DNA of 64,000 nt from NCBI RefSeq assembly GCF_051903075.1, contig NZ_CP182423.1, forward strand, positions 3,472,001-3,536,000, in the 5' to 3' direction. This DNA is from Embleya sp051903075. GTDB lineage: Bacteria > Actinomycetota > Actinomycetes > Streptomycetales > Streptomycetaceae. Under the pieces are notes generated by a model. That model was given only the letters and a program-made list of their open reading frames with translations. It had not been told where the DNA came from and did not search any database. Shown here piece after piece: positions 7,655 to 16,152 of this stretch. Made by a program: the position numbers and the translations under genes. Position 1 is the first letter of the stretch. Each line of letters opens with the position of its first letter.

Positions 7655-8365
7655 ATGAAGCGCATCAGCACACCGCGGCGGTCCGCGAGCCTGGCCTCGC
7701 AGCTCGTGGACAGCCTTCGTTCGCACATCGAGGCGGGGGGATGGCCCGTGGGCACCCGAATCCCGCCGGAGCAGGCCCTCATGGAGGAGCTGGGGGTCGG
7801 CCGCAGCACGCTGCGGGAGGCGCTCGGCGCACTCGTGCACCTGGGCCTGCTGGAAGCCCGGGTCGGGGACGGCACCTACGTCCGTGCGTCGAGTGAGCTC
7901 CAGTCGGTCATGGTGCGGCGGGCCGGTTCCGCGCAGCGGGACAACGTGCTCGAACTGCGCACCGTCCTGGAGGAGTACGCCTCGGGAGCCGCCGCGCTGC
8001 GCCGCACCGAGGAGCAACTGCGCCAACTCAGGGAGCTGTTGGCCGACGCCGACGCGGCCTGCGCCGGGGCGGACGTGACCGCGGCCGGGAACGTCGACGC
8101 GCTGTTCCATCGGGCCGTCGTCCGGGCGAGCGGAAACGACCTGCTGATCGAGGTGTACGACCATCTCGGTACGGCCCTCACCGCCCACCTCGGCGGTCTG
8201 TCCTGGGACGCCGCCCGCGCCGAGAAGCACGCGGGACTGCACCGGCGGCTCGTCGACGCGATCGAGGCCCGGGACGAGAGCGGCGCGCGCGACGCGGCGA
8301 CGGCGATCGTCGGGCTCACCCGCGACCACGAGGCCGAGGTGTCCCGGACGGCGGAGGCGGAGTGA
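7655..8365 (+). CDS. FadR-subfamily GntR transcriptional regulator
   Basis: Ligand-responsive repressor, 236 aa. The N-terminal winged HTH (residues about 8-75) includes GTRIPPEQALMEELGVGRSTLREALGAL, and the C-terminal all-helical FCD domain includes LELRTVLEEYASGAAALRR, an FHRAVVRASGNDLL motif and a late AEKHAGLHRRLVDAI helix with its His. The FCD His and Asp residues suggest a metal-assisted carboxylate ligand, as in many family members. The stop overlaps the MFS start by 4 bp, so it probably controls that transporter and itself through the palindrome at 7622-7638. Confidence 0.92.
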   Translation: MKRISTPRRSASLASQLVDSLRSHIEAGGWPVGTRIPPEQALMEELGVGRSTLREALGALVHLGLLEARVGDGTYVRASSELQSVMVRRAGSAQRDNVLELRTVLEEYASGAAALRRTEEQLRQLRELLADADAACAGADVTAAGNVDALFHRAVVRASGNDLLIEVYDHLGTALTAHLGGLSWDAARAEKHAGLHRRLVDAIEARDESGARDAATAIVGLTRDHEAEVSRTAEAE

Positions 8366-9600
8366 ACCCGCAGTCGTCCACGGCCCGCCCGCTCACCCCC
8401 TCCACGTCGCCGGCCCCCGACCGGACCCTGCCCGCCGTGTCGATCGGGCTCGTCGTCGCGATCTGCCTCGTGGCGGCGAACCTGCGCACGAGTCTCACCG
8501 GCGTCGGCACCCTGCTGCCCGCGATCGAACACGGCAGCGGCCTGACCGCGAGCTGGGGCGGCCTGCTGAGCACCCTCCCGCTGCTGACCTTCGCCGCGAC
8601 ATCGCCGCTGGTGGCCCGGGCCTCGCACCGGTTCGGCAGCGCGCGCCTACTGGTGGCCGCCCTCGCCGCGCTGACCGTCGGCACCGTGGTCCGCTCGCTG
8701 CCCTCGGTGATCTGCCTGTTCGCCGGCACCGTGATCCTGTCCGCGGCCATCGCGTTCGGCAATGTGCTGCTGCCCGCGCTGATCAGGCGCAGCGTGCCCC
8801 CGCACCGCATTCAGGGCGTCAGTGCCCTCTACATCACGGTCATGGGCGTCACGGCCGCGGTCTCCTCCGGGATCTCCGCGCCGCTTTCGCACACTCTGCC
8901 GGGTTCCTGGCACACCGCTCTGGCCTGGGGCCTCGCGTTCAGCGTCGCGGCGTTCTTCGTCTGGCTGCCCCGGGTGCGGGGCGACAAGCCGCAGACCGGC
9001 GGCGGCGTGACCCGCAGTCCGGTGCCATGGCGGTCGCGACTCGCCTGGCAGGTCAGCATGTTCATGGGCCTGCAGTCCCTGGCCTTCTACACCGCCGTCG
9101 CCTGGCTGCCCAGCATCTTGATCCACCACGGCACCAGCAGCACCACGGCCGGATGGATGCTCTTCTACTACCAGCTGATGTCGCTGGCCTCCGGCAGTCT
9201 CCTGCCCCTGTTCACCCGAGGCCGGCGCGACCAACGCCGGACCGCGGCCGGGGGGTCGATCATGGTGGCCGCCGGCTTCGTGGTGCTGCTGTCCGCCCCC
9301 GCGCTGTCCGTCGTCGCGTGCACCCTGCTCGGCCTGGGCGGCGGCGTGTGCCTCGTCCTCGCGCTGACCTTTCAGAGCCAACGTGCCGGCAGCGCCGGCG
9401 AGGTCGCCGCGCTGGCGGGCATGGCGCAGTCGATCGGCTACCTGGTGGCCGCGTCGGGGCCGCTCCTTTTGGGCATCCTGCACGACGCCACGAACAGTTG
9501 GACCCTGCCGCTCGTGGTCCTGGTCGTGCTGTGCGTCGCGATGGCGGGTGCCGGGTACGGCGCCGGCCGGGATCGCCAAGTGCGGTATTCCGCTCCTTGA
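8362..9600 (+). CDS. MFS transporter of the CynX/NimT (cyanate permease) type
   Basis: Integral membrane transporter, 412 aa, about 12 hydrophobic helices. Features shared with CynX/NimT-like proteins are the short N-terminus, LVAANLRTSLTGVGTLLPAI in helix 1 and the compact two-bundle layout. The GTG start at 8362 overlaps the regulator stop (GTGA). Members carry small anions, nitroimidazole-type compounds or unknown substrates, so the substrate here is open. The carboxylate-sensing class of the partner regulator hints at an organic anion (inference). Confidence 0.85.
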   Translation: MNPQSSTARPLTPSTSPAPDRTLPAVSIGLVVAICLVAANLRTSLTGVGTLLPAIEHGSGLTASWGGLLSTLPLLTFAATSPLVARASHRFGSARLLVAALAALTVGTVVRSLPSVICLFAGTVILSAAIAFGNVLLPALIRRSVPPHRIQGVSALYITVMGVTAAVSSGISAPLSHTLPGSWHTALAWGLAFSVAAFFVWLPRVRGDKPQTGGGVTRSPVPWRSRLAWQVSMFMGLQSLAFYTAVAWLPSILIHHGTSSTTAGWMLFYYQLMSLASGSLLPLFTRGRRDQRRTAAGGSIMVAAGFVVLLSAPALSVVACTLLGLGGGVCLVLALTFQSQRAGSAGEVAALAGMAQSIGYLVAASGPLLLGILHDATNSWTLPLVVLVVLCVAMAGAGYGAGRDRQVRYSAP

Positions 9601-9637
9601 CGGAGTGCGCGTGCGCGTGCGCGTCGGACGCGGCGCG

Positions 9638-9659
9638 CACGCCCCCGGCCGGGGGCGTG
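9638..9659. terminator. 22-bp perfect palindrome between convergent genes
   Basis: CACGCCCCCGG followed by its exact reverse complement lies between the MFS stop and the MarR stop. There is no T-run, so it may act as a bidirectional hairpin terminator of the GC-rich type. A GCGTGC-rich run at 9605-9624 precedes it. Confidence 0.5.
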
Positions 9660-9660
9660 A

Positions 9661-10143
9661 TCACCCTCCTTCGAGTTCCGCGCGCACGGTGGCGGCGATG
9701 CGGGTGAGTGCGGCGCCGAGGTGGCGGCGTTGAGCGGTGCTGAGGGGATCGAACACGAGGCGCTTCACCTGTGCGACGTGTTCCGGCGCGCTCGCGACGA
9801 GCTTTTGCCTGCCGGTGTCGGTCAGGGTGGCGAGGGTGTACCGGCCGTCGCCGGGGTCGGGCCGGCGGACGACCCAGTCGCGGGCCTCGAAGCGGTCCAT
9901 CGCCTTCGACAGGCGGGGTTGCGTGCTGTCGCAGTCCCGGGCCAGGTCGCTGAGCCGCATCGTGACCTCGTCGGCCATGGACAGCCGGGCGAGCACGCCG
10001 TACTCGAAGTTGGAGATGCCCGCGTCTCGTTGCAGCTGCCGATCGAGGGCCGCCGGGAGTGCGATCACGACCGTGAGCAGGGCCTGCCACACGTCCTGCT
10101 GGTCCTCGTCGAGCCATGGTGACTGGGTGTTCATGGCACTCAT
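9661..10143 (-). CDS. MarR-family transcriptional regulator
   Basis: Dimeric winged-HTH repressor, 160 aa from the ATG at 10143 (alternatives at 10146 and 10134; none has a clear ribosome-binding site). Recognition region MRLSDLARDCDSTQPRLSKAMDRF and wing DPGDGRYTLATLTDTGRQ are typical. The only Cys sits in the recognition region (ARDCDST) and could serve redox sensing, but this is speculative. It is divergent from a ring-opening dioxygenase and an oxidoreductase, with four ACTTGCC-type palindromes between, so it likely represses both sides and answers to a phenolic or quinone ligand, as MarR proteins next to dioxygenases such as MhqR do. Confidence 0.92.
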   Translation of the reverse strand: MSAMNTQSPWLDEDQQDVWQALLTVVIALPAALDRQLQRDAGISNFEYGVLARLSMADEVTMRLSDLARDCDSTQPRLSKAMDRFEARDWVVRRPDPGDGRYTLATLTDTGRQKLVASAPEHVAQVKRLVFDPLSTAQRRHLGAALTRIAATVRAELEGG

Positions 10144-10146
10144 CAT

Positions 10147-10241
10147 ACTTGCCCGGGAAACTCGCATGACTTGCCTGGGCAAGTTGTTGTCGACTAGCTT
10201 GTGACTTGCCCAAGCAAGTGAAAACACTTGCCGAGGCAAGT
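10147..10241. promoter_or_regulatory. Array of four MarR operators (ACTTGCC-N2-GGCAAGT)
   Basis: Four 16-bp palindromes occur at 10147-10162 (right half degenerate), 10169-10184 (perfect), 10204-10219 (one arm altered) and 10226-10241 (perfect). Centre-to-centre spacings are 22, 35 and 22 bp, so the array is symmetric: two pairs, each two helical turns apart. The left pair abuts the MarR start and the right pair abuts the dioxygenase leader, consistent with simultaneous control of both promoters. Confidence 0.85.
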
Positions 10242-10257
10242 GAAGGAGCTGATTTCG

Positions 10258-11136
10258 ATGGTCACCGCGAATGGCCTGACCTCGCCCTATCCGTTGCGCA
10301 CCCCGGCGGCGGCGTATGACGAACTCCTGGCCCGGGTGCTGCCGGAGGCGCGCGGGCAGCGGATGTGGAGTCCCTCCGACGGGCCGCTGCCGAGCCTGTT
10401 CGTCAGCCATGGAGCCCCGTTCACCCTCGACGATCCGCAGTGGCTCGGCGACCTGTTCGACTGGACCCGGACGATGCCCAAGCCCAGGGCCATCGTCGTC
10501 GTCTCGGCGCACTGGGAGCACGCGCCGCCCGCGATATCGGGGGCCGCGGCCGGTACTCCGCTCCACTACGACTTCAGCGGTTTCCACCCCCGGTACAAGA
10601 CCCTGCCCTACGCGACCCCGGACGCCACCGACCTGGCCCGGCGGCTCAGGGGCCTGCTGGGGCGCACGACGGTGCACGAGTTCCGCGACCGCGGGCTCGA
10701 CCACGGGGCCTTCATTCCGCTCATGGCCATGTACCCCGCGGCCGACGTACCGGTCGTGCAGCTCTCGATGCCCGGCCTCGATCCGGGCGCCCTGTCCGAA
10801 CTCGGGGCGCTCCTGCGGCCGTTGCGTGCGGAGGGCGTGCTGATTCTCGGCTCGGGATTCATGACGCACAGCTTCGCCGTCTTCCACCGCCCGGAACTCG
10901 CCGCCGAAACCTCGGCTTTCGACGCCTGGGCGGTCGACGCACTCGCCGGGGGCGATGTCGACGCGCTCGCCGACTACCGCAACAAGGCCCCCGGCGCCGC
11001 GGTCGCCCACCCGACGGCCGAGCACTTCGTGCCGTTGCTGCTCACGGTCGGCGCCGCGGCCGATCCGGGGAGTGCCGTGAGTGCGATCGATCGGGTGGTG
11101 ATGGGCAATTCGACCCGGTCCGTGCAGCTGAACTGA
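10258..11136 (+). CDS. DODA-type (LigB-like) extradiol ring-opening dioxygenase
   Basis: Predicted metal-dependent dioxygenase opening catechol-type rings (292 aa, cytoplasmic). The family is 4,5-DOPA dioxygenase/YgiD. Metal-site landmarks are His51 in LFVSHGAP, His85 in VSAHWEH and His149 in GLDHGAF, plus the late MTHSF segment. The start at 10258 has AAGGAG 9 bp upstream. It follows the operator array directly and is followed after 81 bp by an NADPH:quinone-oxidoreductase-like gene, so detoxification of catechols or quinones is a coherent role (inference). Confidence 0.9.
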   Translation: MVTANGLTSPYPLRTPAAAYDELLARVLPEARGQRMWSPSDGPLPSLFVSHGAPFTLDDPQWLGDLFDWTRTMPKPRAIVVVSAHWEHAPPAISGAAAGTPLHYDFSGFHPRYKTLPYATPDATDLARRLRGLLGRTTVHEFRDRGLDHGAFIPLMAMYPAADVPVVQLSMPGLDPGALSELGALLRPLRAEGVLILGSGFMTHSFAVFHRPELAAETSAFDAWAVDALAGGDVDALADYRNKAPGAAVAHPTAEHFVPLLLTVGAAADPGSAVSAIDRVVMGNSTRSVQLN

Positions 11137-11217
11137 CGGCGACGGCACGATGCGTTGCGGCTGCTCCTCTTGCTTCCCCTTGCTCTCCCTTATCGATACA
11201 CATCGGAGGAAAGTGTC

Positions 11218-12153
11218 ATGAAGGCAATACGTTTCCACGAGTTCGGCGGCAGCGAAGTCCTGCGCTACGAGGATGTCGAGCACCCGATCCCCGGCCCCGG
11301 GCAGGTGCGGGTGCGGGTCGCGGCCACGTCGTTCAACCCGGTCGACGACCACATCCGCGCGGGTGTGTTGGCCCAGATGATCCCGGTCAGCCTTCCGTAT
11401 GTGCCCGGGATCGACCTGGCGGGCACCGTCGCCGAACTCGGCGCGGACGTACGGGGGTTCGCGGTCGGCGACCGGGTCGTGGCGATGTTGCCGCTCGACT
11501 CCGCCGGTGGTGCGGCCGAGTATGTGGTCGTCCCGGCCGAGTCCCTGGCTCCCGCGCCGCGCACGGTGGATCTGGTCGACGGCGCGGCGCTGCCGCTGAG
11601 CGGTCTGGCGGCCTGGCAGACGGTGTTCGAACTCGCCGAGGTGAAGCCGGGGCAAAGCGTACTGGTCAACGGGGCGGGCGGCGCGGTGGGCAGCCTCGTG
11701 GTGCAGCTCGCGGTCGATGCGGGAGCGACCGTCACGGCGGTGGACGCGCCGCGGAATGCGGAGCGGCTTCGGGGCTACGGCGCGGAACGGGTCGTCGGTC
11801 CCCTCGATCTTGCCGAGGGCCCTGCCGCAGTGGGTGGTCCGTTCCACGTCGTGGTCAACCACGTGCGGGTCTCGCCGGAGGAGCTTGCGCGGTTGTCGGA
11901 CTACGTCGCCGATGGTGGGGTCGCGGCCAGTACGGCCGGGCCGATTCCCGAGGATCCCGCCCGGTCGGTGCGCAGCGCGAGCCTGTGGGTCCGCAGTGAC
12001 GCCGCCCAGCTGGCCGAGCTGGTGGCGAAGGTGGATGCGGGCAGCCTGCGGCTCCACATCGCGTCCCGCCGCGTGGTGGCGGAGTTGGCCGCGGTGCATG
12101 AGGACGCCGGTGCCGGGCGGCTGCCGGGGAAGACGGTTGTGATCGTTCCCTGA
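11218..12153 (+). CDS. NADP-dependent quinone-oxidoreductase-like MDR enzyme
   Basis: Medium-chain dehydrogenase/reductase of the zinc-free quinone oxidoreductase type, 311 aa. It starts MKAIRFHEFGGSEVLRYEDV with GGAGGA 8 bp upstream. The catalytic N-terminal domain has VAATSFNPVDDHIRAG, and the Rossmann domain has VLVNGAGGAVGSLVVQLA for NADP binding. Zinc ligands of alcohol dehydrogenases are absent. As partner of the dioxygenase under the same MarR control it would reduce quinones or enones produced by phenolic stress (inference). Confidence 0.9.
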   Translation: MKAIRFHEFGGSEVLRYEDVEHPIPGPGQVRVRVAATSFNPVDDHIRAGVLAQMIPVSLPYVPGIDLAGTVAELGADVRGFAVGDRVVAMLPLDSAGGAAEYVVVPAESLAPAPRTVDLVDGAALPLSGLAAWQTVFELAEVKPGQSVLVNGAGGAVGSLVVQLAVDAGATVTAVDAPRNAERLRGYGAERVVGPLDLAEGPAAVGGPFHVVVNHVRVSPEELARLSDYVADGGVAASTAGPIPEDPARSVRSASLWVRSDAAQLAELVAKVDAGSLRLHIASRRVVAELAAVHEDAGAGRLPGKTVVIVP

Positions 12154-12154
12154 T

Positions 12155-12188
12155 CCGGGTCGAGGTGGCCCGACGTGCCCTGACCCGG
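12155..12188. terminator. Weak hairpin between convergent genes
   Basis: CCGGGTC (12155-12161) pairs with GACCCGG (12182-12188) across a 20-base loop, just after the oxidoreductase stop. There is no T-run. Possible terminator only. Confidence 0.3.
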
Positions 12189-12206
12189 CCTGTGTGGAGC
12201 GGGGTG

Positions 12207-12953
12207 TCAGCCCAGTTGGGTGTAGCGGGTCAGGGCCGTGCGGAAGGAGGTCGGGTGTACGGCCAGCGGGTCGGTATAGGGGTTGCGCAGTTGTAGGACG
12301 AACAGGACGGCGAAGGCGATGATCGCGCCGACGAAGGCCAGCGCGGTCGTGTGGCGGCGATCCGCGGTCGGGCCGACCAGGGCCGGGAAGACGATCGCGA
12401 AGACGCCGGTGACGATCATCGCGACCGGGAGCACGATCGGGGTGATCGAGGACGGGTCGGCGAGGCGGGCGTGGCGTTTGACGTACAGGTCGGCCACCGC
12501 CGCCTCGGTGTCGGCGGTCCGGTCGTGCGCCGTGGCGGCGAGGGCGGCGACGCGGGAGGCGATCAGGTCGAGTTGGCGCCATGCGCGCGCGGTGTCGTGC
12601 CCGTCGGCCAGTGCCGGCCACTCCTGGTCGATCACCGTGTGGGTGTAGTCGCGCAGTCCGGCGCGCACGGCCTCGCGATCGGAGGGCGGGAGCGCGCCGG
12701 CCGCCGCGTAGGTCTTGGTCAGCACCCGGGCTTCGTCGCTCGCGTGTTGGCGGACCGTGGCCTGGAGGTCCCACGCGCCGACGATCTGAAAGCTCGTCAG
12801 GAGCACGAAGGAGGACAACACGGCGCCGCCGCAGAAGGACAACAGTTGACCGTCGGTTCCGCTCACCCTCGTCTTCTCGCCGCGGCTCAGGAGCACGAGG
12901 GCTCCCGCCGCGACGCCGGCGCCGAGCAGGGCGGCGAGGATCCACAGGATCAC
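12207..12953 (-). CDS. DUF4239 (bestrophin-like) membrane protein
   Basis: Integral membrane protein of 248 aa. An N-terminal helix (ILWILAALLGAGVAAGALVLL) and a second (GGAVLSSFVLLTSFQIVGAW) precede a long cytoplasmic helical region with QHASDEARVLTKTYAAAGALP, then two C-terminal helices (IVLPVAMIVTGVFAIVFPALV and TALAFVGAIIAFAVLFVLQL) ending with RNPYTDPLAV. This pattern matches the DUF4239/bestrophin-like family, possibly anion channels, but without proven function. It is coupled by a 4-bp overlap to the proline-rich gene upstream. Confidence 0.85.
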   Translation of the reverse strand: MILWILAALLGAGVAAGALVLLSRGEKTRVSGTDGQLLSFCGGAVLSSFVLLTSFQIVGAWDLQATVRQHASDEARVLTKTYAAAGALPPSDREAVRAGLRDYTHTVIDQEWPALADGHDTARAWRQLDLIASRVAALAATAHDRTADTEAAVADLYVKRHARLADPSSITPIVLPVAMIVTGVFAIVFPALVGPTADRRHTTALAFVGAIIAFAVLFVLQLRNPYTDPLAVHPTSFRTALTRYTQLG

Positions 12954-13600
12954 GGGCGCGCTCCGCGTCGGCTCGGGCCCGGCAGCAGCGCGGCGAGGGC
13001 GGCGGGGAGGATCGATACGACAAGAGCCTGGGCGAACCCGTCGGCGAAGCCCGAGGGTGCGGCGTCGTCATCGTCGGGCGGCGCGGCGGCGAGTCGCGCG
13101 GGCCGGGACGCGGGTGGTGGTTCGGCGGAGGGCGCCCGGGTGTTCGGCGGCTCCGGGGTGGGGGCCGCCTCGACGGGGGCACGGGCGGGGGCGTTGGCGC
13201 CGGCGGGCGCGGCGGGAGGCGGCGCTCCGGTCCGGATCGGTGCGGCCGGGGCCCGCTCGGTCGACGGCGGGTGGGCGCTCGGTGGCCGGGACGGCCGGGA
13301 CGTGGGCGGGGGTGTGGCCGGCCGGCTCGGGCATCCGGGTCGTACGGTCACCGCGATGTCGTCGCCGATCCGGACCGAGGTCACCACCCCCGGCTGGTGC
13401 ACGACGTGCACCCGGCCGGCGTGTACCTCCGTGCGCGTCGTGCCGGGCCCAGTCCCGTCGGGTGGCCGGTCGGCGGCCGACACGGTCACCGCGACCGCGT
13501 CATCGGCCGACGCCTCGAACGCCGCACCACTCGCGACCAGGACCGGCACACAGACGCACACCACCAGCAGATAGCGAGCCGCACATCGAGGGTTGCCCAT
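12950..13600 (-). CDS. Proline/alanine-rich exported protein, unknown function
   Basis: A 216-aa protein with an N-terminal hydrophobic segment (YLLVVCVCVPVLVASGAAFEA) acting as signal peptide or anchor, a short beta-rich extracytoplasmic part (TEVHAGRVHVVHQPGVVTSVRIGDDIAVTV), about 90 residues of Pro/Ala/Arg-rich linker, and a C-terminal hydrophobic helix (GFAQALVVSILPAALAALLPG). Both ends therefore contact the membrane. Coupled by a 4-bp overlap (ATGA) to the DUF4239 gene. No family recognised. Confidence 0.7.
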   Translation of the reverse strand: MGNPRCAARYLLVVCVCVPVLVASGAAFEASADDAVAVTVSAADRPPDGTGPGTTRTEVHAGRVHVVHQPGVVTSVRIGDDIAVTVRPGCPSRPATPPPTSRPSRPPSAHPPSTERAPAAPIRTGAPPPAAPAGANAPARAPVEAAPTPEPPNTRAPSAEPPPASRPARLAAAPPDDDDAAPSGFADGFAQALVVSILPAALAALLPGPSRRGARP

Positions 13601-13843
13601 GGCATCAGAGTGACGACGCCGCCCCGACTCACTACGACAAACCCCATCGAAACCCCACTTTCGAGTGACATGCCGCGAAGCCCCGCCCCCTACCTACGGC
13701 CCACCTCGCCCGAAACCGGCCGACCGCATCGCCGTCACGACCCTCCGCAGGGGCGAAACGGGGCTGCTTTTAGGGGACTTGCCTTGTGGGTGAGGGGTGG
13801 GTCGGGGTTTGGGTGGGTGGAGGGGGCGGAGGATAGTGTCGCT

Positions 13844-15112
13844 ATGCGTGTTGCTCTCATGACGTCGGGTTCCCAGGGTGATGTCGCTCCGTTCACCGGG
13901 CTGGGGGCCGGACTTCTTGCCGCCGGGCACAAGGTGACCCTTGTGACGCACGGGCGGTTCGAGCCGTTGGTGGCGGATACGGGGATGCGGTTCCGTGCGT
14001 TGCCGATCGATCCGCAGGAGCAGATGCACTCGGAGCGGGGCCGGGCGCTGCATCGCAGCAACACCGGTGCGGGGAAGCTGGTTCGGGTGCTCGCGCTGGC
14101 CCGTTCGTTGGCGTGCGAGATGGCCGATGGCCTGGTCGAGGCCGCGCAGGGGCACGACGTGATCGTGGCGTCGGCGTCGCTGGCGCCGGCGGCGTGCACG
14201 ATCGCCCTGGGGTTGGGGGTGCCGTGCGCGGGGGCCTATCTGCAACCGCTGCACCCCACACGGGAGTTCGCGCCGGCGATGGTGTCGGAACGCTCCTTGG
14301 GCGGGGTGGGCAATCGGCTGGCCGCGCATGCCGTCGACGTTGCTCTCGACCGGGTCTACACCGATGTGACCCGCGACCTCCGCAAACGCCTGGGACTGCC
14401 GGCTGCCGGACCGACCACGGCGCGCCGGGCGCGGGAGCGTCGAGGCTGGTCGGTGGTGTACGGGTACAGCCCGATCGTCGTGCCGCGGCCCGCGGACTGG
14501 CGTCCGGGGTTGGATCCGGTCGGGTACTGGTGGCCGTACGACGCGCGCGAACTGCCTTCGACCGTCGAGGATTTCCTCCGGGCCGGTCCGCCGCCGGTGT
14601 TCGTCGGCCTGGGCAGCGCCACCGTTCCCGATCCCGGACGGGTCGGTGAGCAGGTGGTATGCGCGCTGCGCGCCGCGGGTCTGCGCGGGATCGTGCAGCG
14701 GGGGTGGGCCGATCTCGGCGCCACGGGCGACGACATGCTCACCATCGACGACGTCCCCCACCACCTGCTGTTCCCCCGCGTGGCCGCGGTCGTCCACCAC
14801 GCCGGGGCCGGCACCGCCGCCGCCGGGCTGCGTGCGGGCGTGCCGAGCGTACCCGTGCCGATCCAGCTCGACGGCGCCTTCTGGAGCGATCGGCTCGTGC
14901 GACTCGGTGTCGCACCGGGCGCGGTGCCGCTGCGCCGGCTCTCCGCGGACGGCCTGCGGGCGGCCCTCGTCGAGGCCACGGGCCGGCCGCGCTACCGCGA
15001 CCGCGCCGGCGCGATCGCCGCGCGGCTCGCCGTGGAGGACTCCATCGCACCCGTCGACGCGCTGGTGTGCCGGCTCGCGGGTGGCAGGGGCGGGGAGAGC
15101 CGTCGCGGTTGA
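13844..15112 (+). CDS. GT1-family glycosyltransferase (UDP/NDP-sugar, macrolide/sterol type)
   Basis: Transfers a sugar from a nucleotide donor to a small-molecule acceptor, 422 aa, GT-B fold. The N-terminus MRVALMTSGSQGDVAPFTGLGAGLLAAGHKV is typical of sterol/macrolide glucosyltransferases. The C-terminal domain has PVFVGLGSATVPDP, the donor-site motif VVHHAGAGTAAAGLRAGVPSVPVP and then QLDGAFWSDRL. GGAGGA lies 10 bp upstream. A GATAGT -10-like element 7 bp before the ATG would also allow a leaderless transcript. No biosynthetic partners are adjacent, so the acceptor (antibiotic, lipid or xenobiotic) is unknown. Confidence 0.9.
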   Translation: MRVALMTSGSQGDVAPFTGLGAGLLAAGHKVTLVTHGRFEPLVADTGMRFRALPIDPQEQMHSERGRALHRSNTGAGKLVRVLALARSLACEMADGLVEAAQGHDVIVASASLAPAACTIALGLGVPCAGAYLQPLHPTREFAPAMVSERSLGGVGNRLAAHAVDVALDRVYTDVTRDLRKRLGLPAAGPTTARRARERRGWSVVYGYSPIVVPRPADWRPGLDPVGYWWPYDARELPSTVEDFLRAGPPPVFVGLGSATVPDPGRVGEQVVCALRAAGLRGIVQRGWADLGATGDDMLTIDDVPHHLLFPRVAAVVHHAGAGTAAAGLRAGVPSVPVPIQLDGAFWSDRLVRLGVAPGAVPLRRLSADGLRAALVEATGRPRYRDRAGAIAARLAVEDSIAPVDALVCRLAGGRGGESRRG

Positions 15113-15214
15113 CGGCGACCGGTCGTCGTCCCGGACCCCCTCCCGACCGACGCCACCAGGCGTACCCGCGGGCCCGCCGGGGCGCCGCCGGCCGGCACTG
15201 GTTGACTTGGACCC

Positions 15215-16048
15215 GTGAGTACCGACATTTGGCAGGTGGACGATCTCGACCTCGGCGGCTATCTCGGGCGGCTCGGGCTTCCGGCGAGGGCGCCGGGGCG
15301 GGAGGCGTTGGACGAGTTGCACGAGGCGCATGTCCGCACGTTCACGTTCGACGACATCGACGTGTTTCTCGGGCAGCCCGGCGGGGTGGATCTGGCGGCC
15401 GTGCAGGAGAAGTTCGTCGGCCGGGGGCGGGGCGGCTACTGCTTCGAGCACTCGACGCTCTTCGCGGCCGCGCTGGAGCGGCTGGGCTACCACGTGATCC
15501 GCCGGCTCGGGCGGGTCGGCGATCCGGCCGACGGCAGTCTGCAGGGCCGGACCCACATGGCCGTCGAGGTCACCCTGGACGGACAACGGCTGCTGTGCGA
15601 CCCGGGGTTCGGGATGAGCGTGCTGCGCCCGATACCGGTGGCGCACGGCGCGCACGACGACCACCTCGGTTGGCGCTACCGCGTCGACCGCGAGGACGAG
15701 GTGTGGCGGATGCGCCGTTGGCGCGACGGCGGCTGGCAGATGATGCACTCCGTCGACGAACTGCTCGTGCTGCCGGTCGATGTCGAGATCGCCCACTACT
15801 ACACGAGCACCCATCCGACGTCGCACTTCAAGCGCACTCTGATGATCACCCGCCACCTGCCCGACCGGCACGTCACCGTCACCCACGCCGCGCTGACGGT
15901 GCGCCGAACCGACGCGCCCACCGAGCACCGCCCGCTCCGCGACGGCGAACTCGCGGACTGGCTGCGCGTCCTGGAGGTCCCGCTCACATCGGACGAGGAG
16001 CAACGCCTGCTCACCCGCGCCGCCGAGGAGGCCGCTGCGCAGGCGTGA
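15215..16048 (+). CDS. nat: Arylamine N-acetyltransferase
   Basis: Acetyl-CoA-dependent acetylation of arylamines or hydrazines, 277 aa, the usual length. The catalytic triad is visible: Cys76 in RGGYCFE, His114 in GRTHMAVEV and Asp129 in LLCDPGFG. The GTG start at 15215 gives MSTDIWQVDDLDLGGYLGRL, matching the family N-terminus. It stands 102 bp after the glycosyltransferase on the same strand, so co-transcription is possible. Role is likely drug detoxification or an amide-forming step; context does not decide. Confidence 0.93.
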   Translation: MSTDIWQVDDLDLGGYLGRLGLPARAPGREALDELHEAHVRTFTFDDIDVFLGQPGGVDLAAVQEKFVGRGRGGYCFEHSTLFAAALERLGYHVIRRLGRVGDPADGSLQGRTHMAVEVTLDGQRLLCDPGFGMSVLRPIPVAHGAHDDHLGWRYRVDREDEVWRMRRWRDGGWQMMHSVDELLVLPVDVEIAHYYTSTHPTSHFKRTLMITRHLPDRHVTVTHAALTVRRTDAPTEHRPLRDGELADWLRVLEVPLTSDEEQRLLTRAAEEAAAQA

Positions 16049-16152
16049 GCCGCCCGGGCGGCGTTCGGCGTCGCGTGGCTTGTCGGTTGGGGCGCGTAGC
16101 GTTCGGGGTGTCGGGGGTGGGCCTCGAATTCGCGGAGTCGTGAGGGGAATTC

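Noticed and set aside
10147..13182. Upstream part of the 1173-codon open frame whose end is the MarR gene
   Set aside because: It is antisense to the dioxygenase and oxidoreductase genes and has no coding character; only the MarR part is real.
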